Shown piece after piece: positions 7,675-15,618 of a stretch of DNA of 43,238 bases (its first letter is position 1; each line of letters begins with the position of its first letter). The stretch comes from Syntrophaceae bacterium CG2_30_58_14 (GTDB lineage Bacteria > Desulfobacterota > Syntrophia > Syntrophales > UBA5619): positions 1 through 43,238 of the forward strand of contig MNZQ01000003.1 in assembly GCA_001873745.1 (NCBI GenBank), read 5' to 3'. Under the pieces are notes generated by a model. It was not told the DNA's origin and searched no databases. It saw only the letters and a list, made by a program, of their open reading frames with translations. The translations under genes and the position numbers were made by a program.

Positions 7675-8493
7675 ATGCTGAAAGGAACGAGAATCGCGGT
7701 GATCGGCGGGGGAAAGATGGGGGGCGCCCTGATTCAGGGAATGATTGCCGGCGGCCTGGTGAATGCGGAGGCCGTGACGGTGGCGGACACGGATGAAGCG
7801 AGGCTTGCGGTGCTTGTGAAGACCTACGGGGTCAACGTGACCACCGACAATCGGGAGGCGGCGCGGGAGGCCGGTCTGGTGATCCTCGCCGTCAAACCGC
7901 AGAACATGGCGGAGGTCCTCGCGGGATTGGCCGCTGCGATGGTCCCAACGGCGCTGGTCATTTCGATCGCGGCCGGAATTTCCACGGCCTTCATCGAGGA
8001 GCGCCTCGGAGAGGGGGTGCGCGTTGTCCGGGTCATGCCGAACATGCCGGCGCTGATCGGCGAAGGGGCGGCCGCCATCGCGCCCGGCAGCCACGCCACC
8101 AAGGCGGACCTGAAACGGACCCGGCACATCTTCGATGCCGTCGGGATTACCGTCGAGGTTGCGGAAGATCTCATGGATGCCGTAACAGGACTCAGCGGGA
8201 GCGGCCCCGGTTACGTCTTTCTCATCGTCGAGGCCTTTGCGGATGCAGGCGTCCGGATGGGGCTGCCCCGGGAGACCGCTCTGAAACTGATCGCGCAGAG
8301 CCTCCTCGGGGCGGCGAAACTCTGCCTTCTCGGGGAAAAGCCCCCTGCGGAGCTCCGGGCCATGGTGACCTCCCCCGGGGGAACGACGCTCGCCGGTCTC
8401 AAGGTCATGGAGGAGGGAAAGCTCCGGGAGATTCTGATGGCGGCGGTGGAGGCGGCGACGAACCGTTCCGCGGAGTTGGGCGGCCGGAAATAG
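7675..8493 (+). CDS. proC: Pyrroline-5-carboxylate reductase
   Basis: A 272-residue protein with the ProC architecture: an N-terminal Rossmann fold beginning IAVIGGGKMGGALIQGM (residues 6-22, GxGxxG-type dinucleotide loop), VILAVKPQ at about 70-77, and the C-terminal helical domain with the signature DAVTGLSGSGPGYVFLIVEA at about 165-184 and TSPGGTTLAGL at about 224-234. It reduces 1-pyrroline-5-carboxylate to proline with NAD(P)H. Length is normal. The ATG follows AAGGAGGCAGGAG. It converges on the ribonuclease gene, with 27 bases between the two stops. Confidence 0.95.
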   Translation: MLKGTRIAVIGGGKMGGALIQGMIAGGLVNAEAVTVADTDEARLAVLVKTYGVNVTTDNREAAREAGLVILAVKPQNMAEVLAGLAAAMVPTALVISIAAGISTAFIEERLGEGVRVVRVMPNMPALIGEGAAAIAPGSHATKADLKRTRHIFDAVGITVEVAEDLMDAVTGLSGSGPGYVFLIVEAFADAGVRMGLPRETALKLIAQSLLGAAKLCLLGEKPPAELRAMVTSPGGTTLAGLKVMEEGKLREILMAAVEAATNRSAELGGRK

Positions 8494-8520
8494 CCCGTCG
8501 TTTGAATCCCTTCGAGTCGA

Positions 8521-10578
8521 TTACTCCTCCAGGGCCTCGAAGATCTTCTTCAGCCGGAGCAAGGGATCGTCGGGATTCCCGCTTCCCTTGCCCGGACTCT
8601 CCGGCGGGGTGTTGCCCTTGGAGAGCTCCGAAGGGCGTGATACGCCGATCTTCGGCGCCGAGGGCTCGACGGCGGCAAGCGGCGGCTTGATCCGGACCGT
8701 TTCCCGCGGCGGCGCTTCGGGCCGTTGTTCCGCTGAAGACGGCTGTGGCGCAGCCGATGAGGTTTCCGCCGGTTTTCCTCCCGGTGTCCTCCGCCGGTGA
8801 CGTGATCGCCGGCGGGGCCTCTTTTTCGCCGTCTCGAGCGCGGGCTCGATGTTTTCCACTGCGGACTCTCCCTTTGGCGGGGGTTCTTCCTCTCTCGGTT
8901 TTTCTTCCTTGGGCAAAACCTTCTTCGGGGCGCCCTTTCTGCGTGGTCCCCTTTTCGCTGCCGCCCTTTTTTGACCCTCTTCTCTGGGTTCGATTTTCTC
9001 CGGCTCTTCCGCCGTTTCGGGCGCCGGCGTTTCCGCTTCCTCCGCTTCCGGTTTCTCCGGCTCCTCCGAGACCTTCCGGAGGTGATTGGTCTGCCCCGGG
9101 GCCAGCGGCGTCTCCCGCTTCGTCGTTTCGATCTTCCACTCGTCCCAGGCCATGTCAGGGCTTCCGGTGATATGGATCGACATGTCGTAGTCGTTCTCAA
9201 TATGGTTGATCTCCGCCCGTTTCTGGTTCTGGAGGTAGTCGGCCACCTCATGGGGGACGCTGATGCTGATCAGGGAGGAGGACCCCTTGACCGCCTGCGT
9301 TTCGATCTTCCGGTAGGCGGTCAGGGCCGTGTATTCGAGGGAGGGGCGCACCCCCCGACCCCGGCAGAAGGGGCAGGGCGTGTAGCTGATCTCCTGGATC
9401 GTCGATTGCTTCTTCTGGCGCGAGAGTTCCAGGATGCCGAACTTGGAGATGTGGGAGAGCTGGATCCGCGCCCGGTCCAAGGCGATGGCCTTTTTGAAGA
9501 TCTTCTCCACCTCCGCGTTGTGCTTGTTGTCCATCATGTCGATGAAGTCGATGACGATCAGCCCCCCGAGGTCGCGCAGACGGAGCTGACGGGCGATCTC
9601 TTCCGCCGCCTCCGTGTTCGTCTGATAGGCGGTTTCCTCAACGTTCCGCTTGTGGGAGCCGCGGCCCGAGTTGACGTCGATCGTGATCATCGCCTCCGTC
9701 GGGTTGATGATCAGATAGCCGCCGGACTTCAGATCAACCCGGTCCTGGTAGATCACGCGGATCTGATCCTCGAGCTGGTATTTGTCGAAGAGGGGGGTCT
9801 TTTCCTTGTCTAACTTGATCATCTTGAGATTCCGGGGGGCGACGGCCTTGCAGTAGGCCTTTACCTGGCGGAAGGTTTCCAGGTCGTCAACGAGGATCTC
9901 CTCGATGTCCGAGGTGAAGTAATCCCGCAGCGAGCGGACGCCAAAAGCGCTCTCCTGGTAGATCAGGGCGGGCGCTGCCGTTTCGGCGGCCCCTTTCTGG
10001 ATCTCCTTCCAGAGACGGGAGAGGTGCTGGTAGTCGCGGGCCAGCTCCTGTTTTGTCCGGTTCATTCCGGCCGTCCGGACGATGAACCCGACCCCCTCTT
10101 CGGTCTTGATCTGTTCGACAAGTTCCTTGAGCCGCTTGCGGTCCTCCTCGTCCTCGATCTTCCGGGAGATGCCGCTGCTCTCCTTGTTGGGGAGCAGAAC
10201 CAGGTAGCGTCCCGGCAGGGAGATGTAAGCGGTCAGCAGGGCGCCCTTGCGTTCGCCGACCTCCCGGAGGACCTGGACGAGGACCTCCTGGCCGGGCTTG
10301 AGCGTGGATCTCGCGCCCTCGTGGCCGCCGTTTGTATCCGTGAAGTAGTTGGAGCTCACGTCGCGCAACGGGAGAAAACCGTCCTTGTGACCGCCGTAGT
10401 TTACGAAGGCGGCCTGGAGCCCCCGCTCCACCTTCATTACGAGCCCCTTGTAGATATTGCCGGTAATCGGCTCCCTTACGGCCATCTGGATGTTGAATTC
10501 GACCAGTTTGCCGTCTTCCACGATCGCCATGCGCTTCTGCTCGAGGTGGACGGCGTTGATCAGCATCTGTTTTTTCAT
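8521..10578 (-). CDS. rng: Ribonuclease E/G family protein
   Basis: A 685-residue RNase E/G-type endoribonuclease. Residues 38-125 form the S1 RNA-binding domain (GNIYKGLVMKVERGLQAAFV, GFLPLRDV). The catalytic DNase-I-like part holds MITIDVNSGRG and DLGGLIVIDFIDM (about residues 295-345), which supply the two acidic Mg ligands, and the zinc link is CPFCRGRG at about 404-411. After residue 500 comes a Glu/Lys/Arg/Pro-rich low-complexity tail of about 150 residues, then a short conserved end. The tail is longer than in E. coli RNase G and may serve as a protein or RNA scaffold, as the C-terminal half of RNase E does. It is preceded by the yrdC-type gene with an 11-base gap. I cannot decide between the rne and rng names from sequence alone. 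Confidence 0.92.
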   Translation of the reverse strand: MKKQMLINAVHLEQKRMAIVEDGKLVEFNIQMAVREPITGNIYKGLVMKVERGLQAAFVNYGGHKDGFLPLRDVSSNYFTDTNGGHEGARSTLKPGQEVLVQVLREVGERKGALLTAYISLPGRYLVLLPNKESSGISRKIEDEEDRKRLKELVEQIKTEEGVGFIVRTAGMNRTKQELARDYQHLSRLWKEIQKGAAETAAPALIYQESAFGVRSLRDYFTSDIEEILVDDLETFRQVKAYCKAVAPRNLKMIKLDKEKTPLFDKYQLEDQIRVIYQDRVDLKSGGYLIINPTEAMITIDVNSGRGSHKRNVEETAYQTNTEAAEEIARQLRLRDLGGLIVIDFIDMMDNKHNAEVEKIFKKAIALDRARIQLSHISKFGILELSRQKKQSTIQEISYTPCPFCRGRGVRPSLEYTALTAYRKIETQAVKGSSSLISISVPHEVADYLQNQKRAEINHIENDYDMSIHITGSPDMAWDEWKIETTKRETPLAPGQTNHLRKVSEEPEKPEAEEAETPAPETAEEPEKIEPREEGQKRAAAKRGPRRKGAPKKVLPKEEKPREEEPPPKGESAVENIEPALETAKKRPRRRSRHRRRTPGGKPAETSSAAPQPSSAEQRPEAPPRETVRIKPPLAAVEPSAPKIGVSRPSELSKGNTPPESPGKGSGNPDDPLLRLKKIFEALEE

Positions 10579-10589
10579 AAAGATCCTTT

Positions 10590-11198
10590 CTATATAAAGG
10601 TGGATACATCGCCTTTTCCTGCTCGGATGACCTCAATTCCTTCGGCAAGGAGGCTGACCACGCTGGACGGCGCCGCGGCGATGATGCCGCCGTCGATGAT
10701 CATGTCCACCCGTTTGCCGAAGAGCTCTTCGATCATGCGGGGGTCGCTGAGGAGCTCGCTTCCCCCGTCCTTGACGCTGGTGCTGATCACCGGCGATCCC
10801 ATCTCGGTGACCAGGGCCTGGCAGATCCGGTTGTCGGGAACCCGGATGCCGGTGGTCTGCCGCTTGGGGAGGATGATCTTGGGAACGAGCCGGGAGGCCT
10901 CGAGGACAAAGGTATAGGGCCCCGGGAGGAGACGTTTCATGATCTTGTAGGCGTCGTCGGAGACCCGCGCGTATCGGCTGATGTCCTTGAGGTCGGCGCA
11001 GATGAAGCTGAGAGGCTGCCTCCGGTCGCGGCGCTGGATCTCGTAGATCCGCTCGATGCCCTTCTTGTTGAACAGATCACACCCCATCCCGTAAACCGTG
11101 TCGGTCGGGTAGATGACAATCCCACCGCCGCGGAGAATCTCCACCGCCCTGCGGATCAGCCGCATCTGGGGGTTCTGATTGTTGATGGCGATCAGCAT
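10590..11198 (-). CDS. Sua5/YciO/YrdC family protein (threonylcarbamoyl-AMP synthase-like)
   Basis: A 202-residue YrdC-domain protein. The nucleotide-binding groove motif is GGIVIYPTDTVYGMGCD at residues 25-41, followed by a basic segment (QRRDRRQPLSFI, about 55-66), LLPGPYTFVL (about 89-98), TGIRVPD (about 115-121) and PVISTSVKDGG (about 134-144). YrdC/Sua5 proteins make threonylcarbamoyl-AMP for the t6A modification of tRNA; YciO relatives share the fold with uncertain activity. The lack of a C-terminal Sua5 domain and the RRDRRQP motif fit either. It overlaps nothing and lies 11 bases ahead of the RNase gene, so the two are likely one transcript. Confidence 0.85.
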   Translation of the reverse strand: MLIAINNQNPQMRLIRRAVEILRGGGIVIYPTDTVYGMGCDLFNKKGIERIYEIQRRDRRQPLSFICADLKDISRYARVSDDAYKIMKRLLPGPYTFVLEASRLVPKIILPKRQTTGIRVPDNRICQALVTEMGSPVISTSVKDGGSELLSDPRMIEELFGKRVDMIIDGGIIAAAPSSVVSLLAEGIEVIRAGKGDVSTFI

Positions 11199-11296
11199 AC
11201 CGTCCCTGCCCGACGCCGGGAAGCATTCCCAGCTCTTGACAACTCTATCTATCAGAAACAGGGACGATGATCAATGAAACTCTTTTTGAAAGAAAA

Positions 11297-12889
11297 TCAT
11301 TCCCGGTCGTTCTTGTTCAGGTTCTCCTTGCAGAGCTTGTACTGGATGCTGTCAACCAGGGCCTGCCAGCTTGCCTCGATAATATTTTCCGAGACGCCGA
11401 TGGTGCTCCACATCTCGTTCCCATCCCGGGAATCGAGGAGCACCTTGACCTTGGCCGCCGTCCCCTCGCTTCCCTCCACAATCCGCACCTTGAAGTCGAC
11501 GAGGTGCATCTCATTGATCTGAGGGTAGAACTTCGTCAGGGCCTTTCGGATGGCGTTATCGAGCGCATTGACCGGGCCGTTTCCCTCCGCCGCGGTCAGC
11601 TCCTCTTCGTTGCCGACCGAGATTTTGATCGTCGCCTGGCAGAGGGAGGGGTTGTTCCTGGTTTTCCCATTCGTCACGCTGAAACATTGAAGGGTGAAGG
11701 GCTCACGGAAGGCGCCGGTGATCTTCTTCATCAGGAGTGACAGAGATCCTTCCGCCGCGTCGAACTGGAAACCTTGGTTTTCCAAGCGCTTGATCTCCCT
11801 GACGATCTTCCGGCTCGTGGCATCGTGCTCCCCGAGTTCGATGCCGAGCTCCTTCGCCTTGAAGGCGATGTTGCTCTTTCCCGCCAATTCGGAGACCAGC
11901 ACCCGTTGATGGTTGCCCACCTGTTCCGGCCGGATGTGCTCGTAAGCCTGGGGGTTTTTGGCGATGGCGTTCACATGGACGCCCCCCTTGTGGGCGAAGG
12001 CGCTCCGCCCGACGAAGGGCCGGAAGGGAAGGGGGCGGACGTTGGCCACCTCGCCCACGTAGTGGGAGAGGGTTGTAAGCTGCTGGAGGGAGCTCTCCGG
12101 GAGACACCTCCGGGCCATCTTGATCTGGAGGTTGCCGATGACGGAGATCAGATCGGCGTTGCCGCACCGCTCTCCGTAGCCGTTCACCGTCCCCTGGACC
12201 ATGGGCGCCCCTGCCAGGACGGCCGCAAGGGTGTTGGCAACGGCGAGACCGCAATCGTTATGGGCATGGATTCCGAGCTGCCCCGCCGGAATGATGGCGG
12301 CGGCCTTCCGGACGGCCGCGATCAGGTCATGGGGCATGGCGCCGCCGTTTGTGTCGCACAGGACGATCCGGTCGGCGCCGGCGTCGAAGGCGGCCTTCAA
12401 TGTGGAAAGGGCGTACGCGGGATTGCGCCGGTATCCGTCGAAGAAATGTTCCGCATCGAAGATGACCTCCTTGTCTCGGGCTTTCAGATAGGCGACGGAA
12501 TCGCGGATCATCTCCAGGTTTTCCGTAAGCGGGATGCCGAGGATTTCCGTGACGTGGAGATCCCAGCTCTTTCCGAAGATGGCGACGGCCGGCGTCCCGG
12601 CTTTGAGCAGGGCGCGAAGGTTCCGGCAGTTCTCGGGCCGGACGCCCGGCTTCCGCGTGCTCCCGAAGGCGGCCAGGCGGGCGTGCCGGAAGGATTGTCC
12701 CTTCGCCATCTCGAAGAAACGGACGTCCTTGGGGTTGGAGCCGGGCCACCCCCCTTCGATGTAGTGGAATCCCATGTCGTCCAAGCGGTGGGCGATCCGC
12801 AGCTTCTCCTCGGCCGAAAAATTGACCTGCTCCCCCTGCGTACCGTCTCTCAGGGTCGTGTCATAGATGATCACATCGGGCGATTTCAT
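11297..12889 (-). CDS. cimA: (R)-citramalate synthase
   Basis: A 530-residue member of the LeuA/homocitrate synthase family that best fits CimA, which condenses pyruvate and acetyl-CoA to citramalate and opens the threonine-independent route to isoleucine. DTTLRDGTQGEQVNFS near residues 9-24 is the metal and catalytic start of the TIM barrel, HAHNDCGLAVANTLAAVLAG at about 210-229 holds the HxH metal ligands, and GTVNGYGERCGNADL follows. The last 130 residues form the LeuA-type allosteric domain, where isoleucine usually binds. The ATG at 12889 with AAGGAG six bases upstream is preferred over the in-frame ATG at 12907, which lies in the terminator's T-run. Expression is probably controlled by the attenuator just upstream. 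Confidence 0.9.
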   Translation of the reverse strand: MKSPDVIIYDTTLRDGTQGEQVNFSAEEKLRIAHRLDDMGFHYIEGGWPGSNPKDVRFFEMAKGQSFRHARLAAFGSTRKPGVRPENCRNLRALLKAGTPAVAIFGKSWDLHVTEILGIPLTENLEMIRDSVAYLKARDKEVIFDAEHFFDGYRRNPAYALSTLKAAFDAGADRIVLCDTNGGAMPHDLIAAVRKAAAIIPAGQLGIHAHNDCGLAVANTLAAVLAGAPMVQGTVNGYGERCGNADLISVIGNLQIKMARRCLPESSLQQLTTLSHYVGEVANVRPLPFRPFVGRSAFAHKGGVHVNAIAKNPQAYEHIRPEQVGNHQRVLVSELAGKSNIAFKAKELGIELGEHDATSRKIVREIKRLENQGFQFDAAEGSLSLLMKKITGAFREPFTLQCFSVTNGKTRNNPSLCQATIKISVGNEEELTAAEGNGPVNALDNAIRKALTKFYPQINEMHLVDFKVRIVEGSEGTAAKVKVLLDSRDGNEMWSTIGVSENIIEASWQALVDSIQYKLCKENLNKNDRE

Positions 12890-12907
12890 AACCTTCTCCT
12901 TTTGCAT

Positions 12908-12945
12908 AAAAAAATCCGTTATCGGTCGAACCTGATAACGGATTT
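12908..12945 (-). terminator. Attenuator (intrinsic terminator) immediately upstream of cimA
   Basis: On the minus strand a perfect 12-base inverted repeat, AAATCCGTTATC with GATAACGGATTT (12912-12923 and 12934-12945), encloses a further GGT/ACC pairing and a TCG loop, and is followed at once by seven T. This is a strong intrinsic terminator placed between the cimA leader and the cimA ribosome-binding site, so it can only work as a regulated terminator. Confidence 0.85.
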
Positions 12946-12974
12946 GGTCGCTTTGACTCTGTTGTAATGAAACA

Positions 12975-13061
12975 CTACCCTCCGTCCAGGCCCGTATATG
13001 CAGGCCTGATAATTATGCCCCCCATGGCGAGGATACAGCGGCTGGCGTCTCTCATATTCAT
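12975..13061 (-). CDS. Putative cimA leader peptide (28 residues, Ile-Ile-Ile)
   Basis: A short frame of 28 codons in the cimA leader, starting ATGAATATG and ending at TAG 30 bases before the attenuator hairpin. It contains GGIIIRP, with three adjacent isoleucine codons (ATA ATT ATC at 13008-13016) and one more Ile-Leu pair before. Just after the Ile codons the RNA can form AGGCC/GGCCT (about 12988-13006). A GGGA-type ribosome-binding site lies 10 bases upstream. Leader peptides rich in the pathway's end product are the hallmark of ribosome-mediated attenuation of ilv and leu operons; here the end product of the CimA pathway is isoleucine. The peptide itself would have no function. Confidence 0.65.
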   Translation of the reverse strand: MNMRDASRCILAMGGIIIRPAYTGLDGG

Positions 13062-13095
13062 ATCGAAATGATCCCTACTCCCTTTCTGTGAAATT

Positions 13096-13124
13096 TTCGT
13101 AACCTTTTCCGGGGGATTTGTCAA
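13096..13124 (-). promoter_or_regulatory. cimA: Candidate sigma-70 promoter for cimA leader
   Basis: TTGACA at 13119-13124, a 17-base spacer and TACGAA at 13096-13101 on the minus strand. It would start transcription near 13089, about 28 bases before the leader peptide and 200 before cimA. The -35 is perfect and the -10 is weak. Confidence 0.5.
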
Positions 13125-13149
13125 CGAAAATTTGGCATCCACTTTTTGC

Positions 13150-13178
13150 TTGACAAACGATTGTCGACAATCTACTTT
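13150..13178 (+). promoter_or_regulatory. Promoter with GntR-type operator in the spacer (plus-strand cluster)
   Basis: TTGACA at 13150-13155, a 17-base spacer and TACTTT at 13173-13178. The spacer is filled by the perfect palindrome GATTGTCGACAATC (13159-13172). TTGTCGACAA-like sites are typical of FCD-subfamily GntR repressors. The same -35 and palindrome, plus upstream T-run, recur at 29843-29871 ahead of the amidohydrolase. Binding here would block RNA polymerase directly. Confidence 0.7.
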
Positions 13179-13283
13179 TACGCGCACGGCAACCGTTGTC
13201 GCCGGCGGGCGTTTTCAAGGCCCGGACACCCCCCGGACAGGAAAGATTCCATCATTCCACAATATTTTTGGAGGTGCAAACGT

Positions 13284-14006
13284 ATGATCGACAAGGAGCT
13301 CTGTATCGGATGTGGCGACTGCCTTCCGGTTTGTCCCGTGGGGGCCATCCGGTTGGAAGCGGAATATGCAGAGATCGATGAAGAGATGTGCGTCGAATGC
13401 GGTGTCTGTTACCGGGCGAAGAGATGTACGGTAGAGGCATTCAAACAGGCGCCGGACCTTCCCTGGCCGCGTATTGTCCGCAGGGTGTTCAGCGACCCCA
13501 ATGCCGCGCATTCCACCACGACCGGCGGCTGGGGACGCGGCACGGCGGAAATGAAGAGCAACGATGTAACGGGGCGCTATAAGAGGGGGACGATAGGCAT
13601 CGCCGTCGAGGTCGGGAGACCGGGCGTCGGCGAAACCATCCGCAATATCGAGAAGATTGCCGCTCCGTTTGCTCGCCTCGGTGTTGAGTTCGAACCGCTG
13701 AATCCGTTAACCAGCCTCATGGAAGACACAAAAAAAGCCATTTTTAAAGAAGATGTAAAAAATGAACGGGTGTTGAGTGCGATCATTGAATTCCTGATCG
13801 AACCTTCACGGTTGGAAGAAGTGATGGAGGCTCTGGAAGAAAGTTCCGCCGCTGCAACGGAGACGGTCTTTTCCGTATCCATGATCAACAGACTGGATCC
13901 CGACGGCTCAATTCCCAATATGGAAGCCCTCAAAAAGTTGGGATATCGGGCGTCTCCGAACGCAAAAATCAATTTGGGATTGGGCAGACCGAAAGCGGAC
14001 GCTTAG
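13284..14006 (+). CDS. 2[4Fe-4S] ferredoxin-domain protein, module copy 1
   Basis: A 240-residue protein. Residues 1-55 form a ferredoxin-type double cluster domain: C7, C10, C13, C17 and C36, C39, C42, C48. The second motif is unusual in being followed by Thr rather than Pro. The remaining 185 residues match no family I know; they contain SNDVTGR (92-98), GRPGVGETIR near 113 and a C-terminal NAKINLGLGRP, all shared with the two other copies in the window (17616-18350 and 27072-27794). The protein is probably a cytoplasmic electron-transfer subunit. The ATG at 13284 has a perfect TTGGAGGTG site; upstream codons in frame lie in the promoter region. It is the first gene of the plus-strand cluster, 22 bases ahead of its partner gene. 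Confidence 0.85.
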   Translation: MIDKELCIGCGDCLPVCPVGAIRLEAEYAEIDEEMCVECGVCYRAKRCTVEAFKQAPDLPWPRIVRRVFSDPNAAHSTTTGGWGRGTAEMKSNDVTGRYKRGTIGIAVEVGRPGVGETIRNIEKIAAPFARLGVEFEPLNPLTSLMEDTKKAIFKEDVKNERVLSAIIEFLIEPSRLEEVMEALEESSAAATETVFSVSMINRLDPDGSIPNMEALKKLGYRASPNAKINLGLGRPKADA

Positions 14007-14028
14007 AGAGGAAAGGAGGCGTAAGACC

Positions 14029-14709
14029 GTGACTCATTCGTTGCACAGGGCCGGTACGATCGAAGATTTGGGTTGTGATTATGTCATCATCATTCGCGCG
14101 GAGAAGGGGTACAACCAAGAAGGTTCTGCCGAAAAATGCAAGGAAATCCTGAGACTCTTTCAAAAACATGGCGCCGTGAACATTACCGGCGCCCGGGGTG
14201 CGAATTATAAAGGCAACGTTCTGCAAGCCTCGTTGGATTCCATCGTCGAGGCGTTCAAAGACGGCAATTCTCCCTATTGCGTATTCGATGCGAAAGAAAA
14301 GCTCGAATCGTTTCTCATCGAACTGAAAGAAAAAGATTTTGGATTATCGGTTGTTGTTTCAGGTCTCTATGATACCGTCAAATCCATCTGCGACAGGATC
14401 GGCATCACGCCGCATACGACGAACCACTCCTTGGGCGTCTGGGGCAACACCGCCCTTCTTCCCGATGGCCCGGTGCTTGAAATCACGACGATGTGCGGAC
14501 ACGGCATGGTATCGCGTTACCTGGTGGACGACCTGGTCGAAAAAATTAAGGCCGGTTCCCTGAGCATCGAGAAGGCGGGAATAGAATTGGGCAAGCCCTG
14601 TCTGTGCGGATTGTTCAATCCCAAGCGGGCGGAGAGGCTTCTCCGCAAATTGACGGTTCACGATAAAAAGGAACGGGTGAATACCGGAGTAAAGGGATGG
14701 GCCCTTTAG
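14029..14709 (+). CDS. Cys/His-motif partner protein, module copy 1
   Basis: A 226-residue protein of a family I do not recognise. It starts at GTG 14029 after GAAAGGAGGCG. Features shared with the copies at 18352-19017 and 26408-27061 are HRxGxxEDL at the N-terminus (residues 6-14), SVVVSGL (about 107-113), PHT plus SLGVWG (about 128-139), TMCGHGMVS (154-162) and CLCGLFNPKRAERLL (191-205). The invariant C156, H158, C191 and C193 look like a metal or cluster site. No signal peptide or membrane segment, so it is cytoplasmic. It always follows the ferredoxin protein and is presumably its enzymatic or electron-accepting partner. This copy lacks some of the charged middle region of the others. 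Confidence 0.8.
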   Translation: MTHSLHRAGTIEDLGCDYVIIIRAEKGYNQEGSAEKCKEILRLFQKHGAVNITGARGANYKGNVLQASLDSIVEAFKDGNSPYCVFDAKEKLESFLIELKEKDFGLSVVVSGLYDTVKSICDRIGITPHTTNHSLGVWGNTALLPDGPVLEITTMCGHGMVSRYLVDDLVEKIKAGSLSIEKAGIELGKPCLCGLFNPKRAERLLRKLTVHDKKERVNTGVKGWAL

Positions 14710-14741
14710 TCCGTAATCACCGATACGGAAAGGAGAATGGT

Positions 14742-15349
14742 ATGGGTCCGAACCTCGCCTTTACCCGCGCTGATTCGCCTTACAATGACATGAAAAGCGT
14801 CATCGAATATGCAAAGAAAAATCCCGACAAGATTTCCGTTGCCATCGGCACGGTAGGGGGGTCCGAACATATCAGCGCCCACCGGGTGGGTAAGGCATCG
14901 GGTGCGCAGTTGAACCTGGTCGGTTTTGGCGGCGGCGGGCCGGCTGCCGTAGCCATTCTGGGCGGTCATGTCGATTTGGGGTTTGGAAATGTGAATGAAC
15001 AGATGGGGCAGATTGAAGCAAAGAAAATAAAGCCGCTCGGCGTCATGTCCCCACAGAGGATCCCCGCCATGCCGAATGTGCTGACGATGAAGGAGCAGGG
15101 GATTAATGCCGTATATGTACAGCCGAGAGGCTTCTGGGCGCCGAAGAATTTCCCCGATTATGCGCTGAAATTCTGGGAAGATGCCTTATTCAAACTTTCC
15201 AAGACCAAGGCGTTTCAGGATGTGCTGGAAACCTCCTACTTGCAGTGGATACCTTTATGCGGCATGAGGAAGTCAAGGCGTTCGTCAACGATTATCTGAA
15301 AGTGTTGAAAGTGGATGTCGATGAACTCGGCGTCTATAAGAAGAAATAA
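14742..15349 (+). pseudogene. tctC: TctC gene lacking its N-terminus and frameshifted near the end
   Basis: The frame reads FTRADSPYNDMKSVIEYAKK, IGTVGGSEHIS and GGGGPAAVAILGGHVDLGFG, which is TctC from roughly residue 115 onward. The signal peptide and first lobe are missing, yet a good AAAGGAG site and ATG (14742) directly precede the remainder, as if an internal deletion joined the original start region to the middle of the gene. Near 15250 the frame shifts: the continuation FMRHEEVKAFVNDYLKVLK up to TAA at 15349 is one frame over, and adding one T to the CCTTTATG run restores it. The product could not be exported or bind normally. Its position after the ferredoxin/partner pair and before tctB matches the intact minus-strand cluster. 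Confidence 0.8.
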
Positions 15350-15446
15350 CCGTAAAGGGATATACAAGACAGCATTGCTTCCGGCGGCGAGCACATTTCC
15401 CCGCGTGGCAAGCGGGCGAAAACGTAATGACCTGTTCCTTGTGGAT

Positions 15447-15480
15447 CGAAGCTCTCCGCGGCTTGCCGCGGAGAGCTTCG
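15447..15480. repeat. Strong inverted repeat between tctC remnant and tctB
   Basis: Two perfect 15-base arms (CGAAGCTCTCCGCGG and its complement) with a CTTG loop. There is no T-run after it, so it is more likely an mRNA-processing or stabilising hairpin within the transcript than a terminator. The surrounding 269-base gap (15350-15618) holds no gene. Confidence 0.7.
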
Positions 15481-15618
15481 AAATCCCCCTTCCTGCCATT
15501 ACGGGCGATGCGATCTTGTGTCGGGCATTCGTGCTTTGCACTGTCGCGGATGAGATCATGATGCAGACGCCTTTTCAAACGTTACAGGACTATAATCCCC
15601 GGTCAGGAGGGAGAGGGT

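Noticed and set aside
12889-13124. T-box riboswitch upstream of cimA
   Set aside because: No AGGGTGGNACCGCG-like T-box sequence is visible before the terminator; the leader-peptide model explains the parts better.
12975-13187. A 70-codon protein in the cimA leader
   Set aside because: Its upstream 42 codons overlap both promoters; only the last 28 codons fit a leader peptide.
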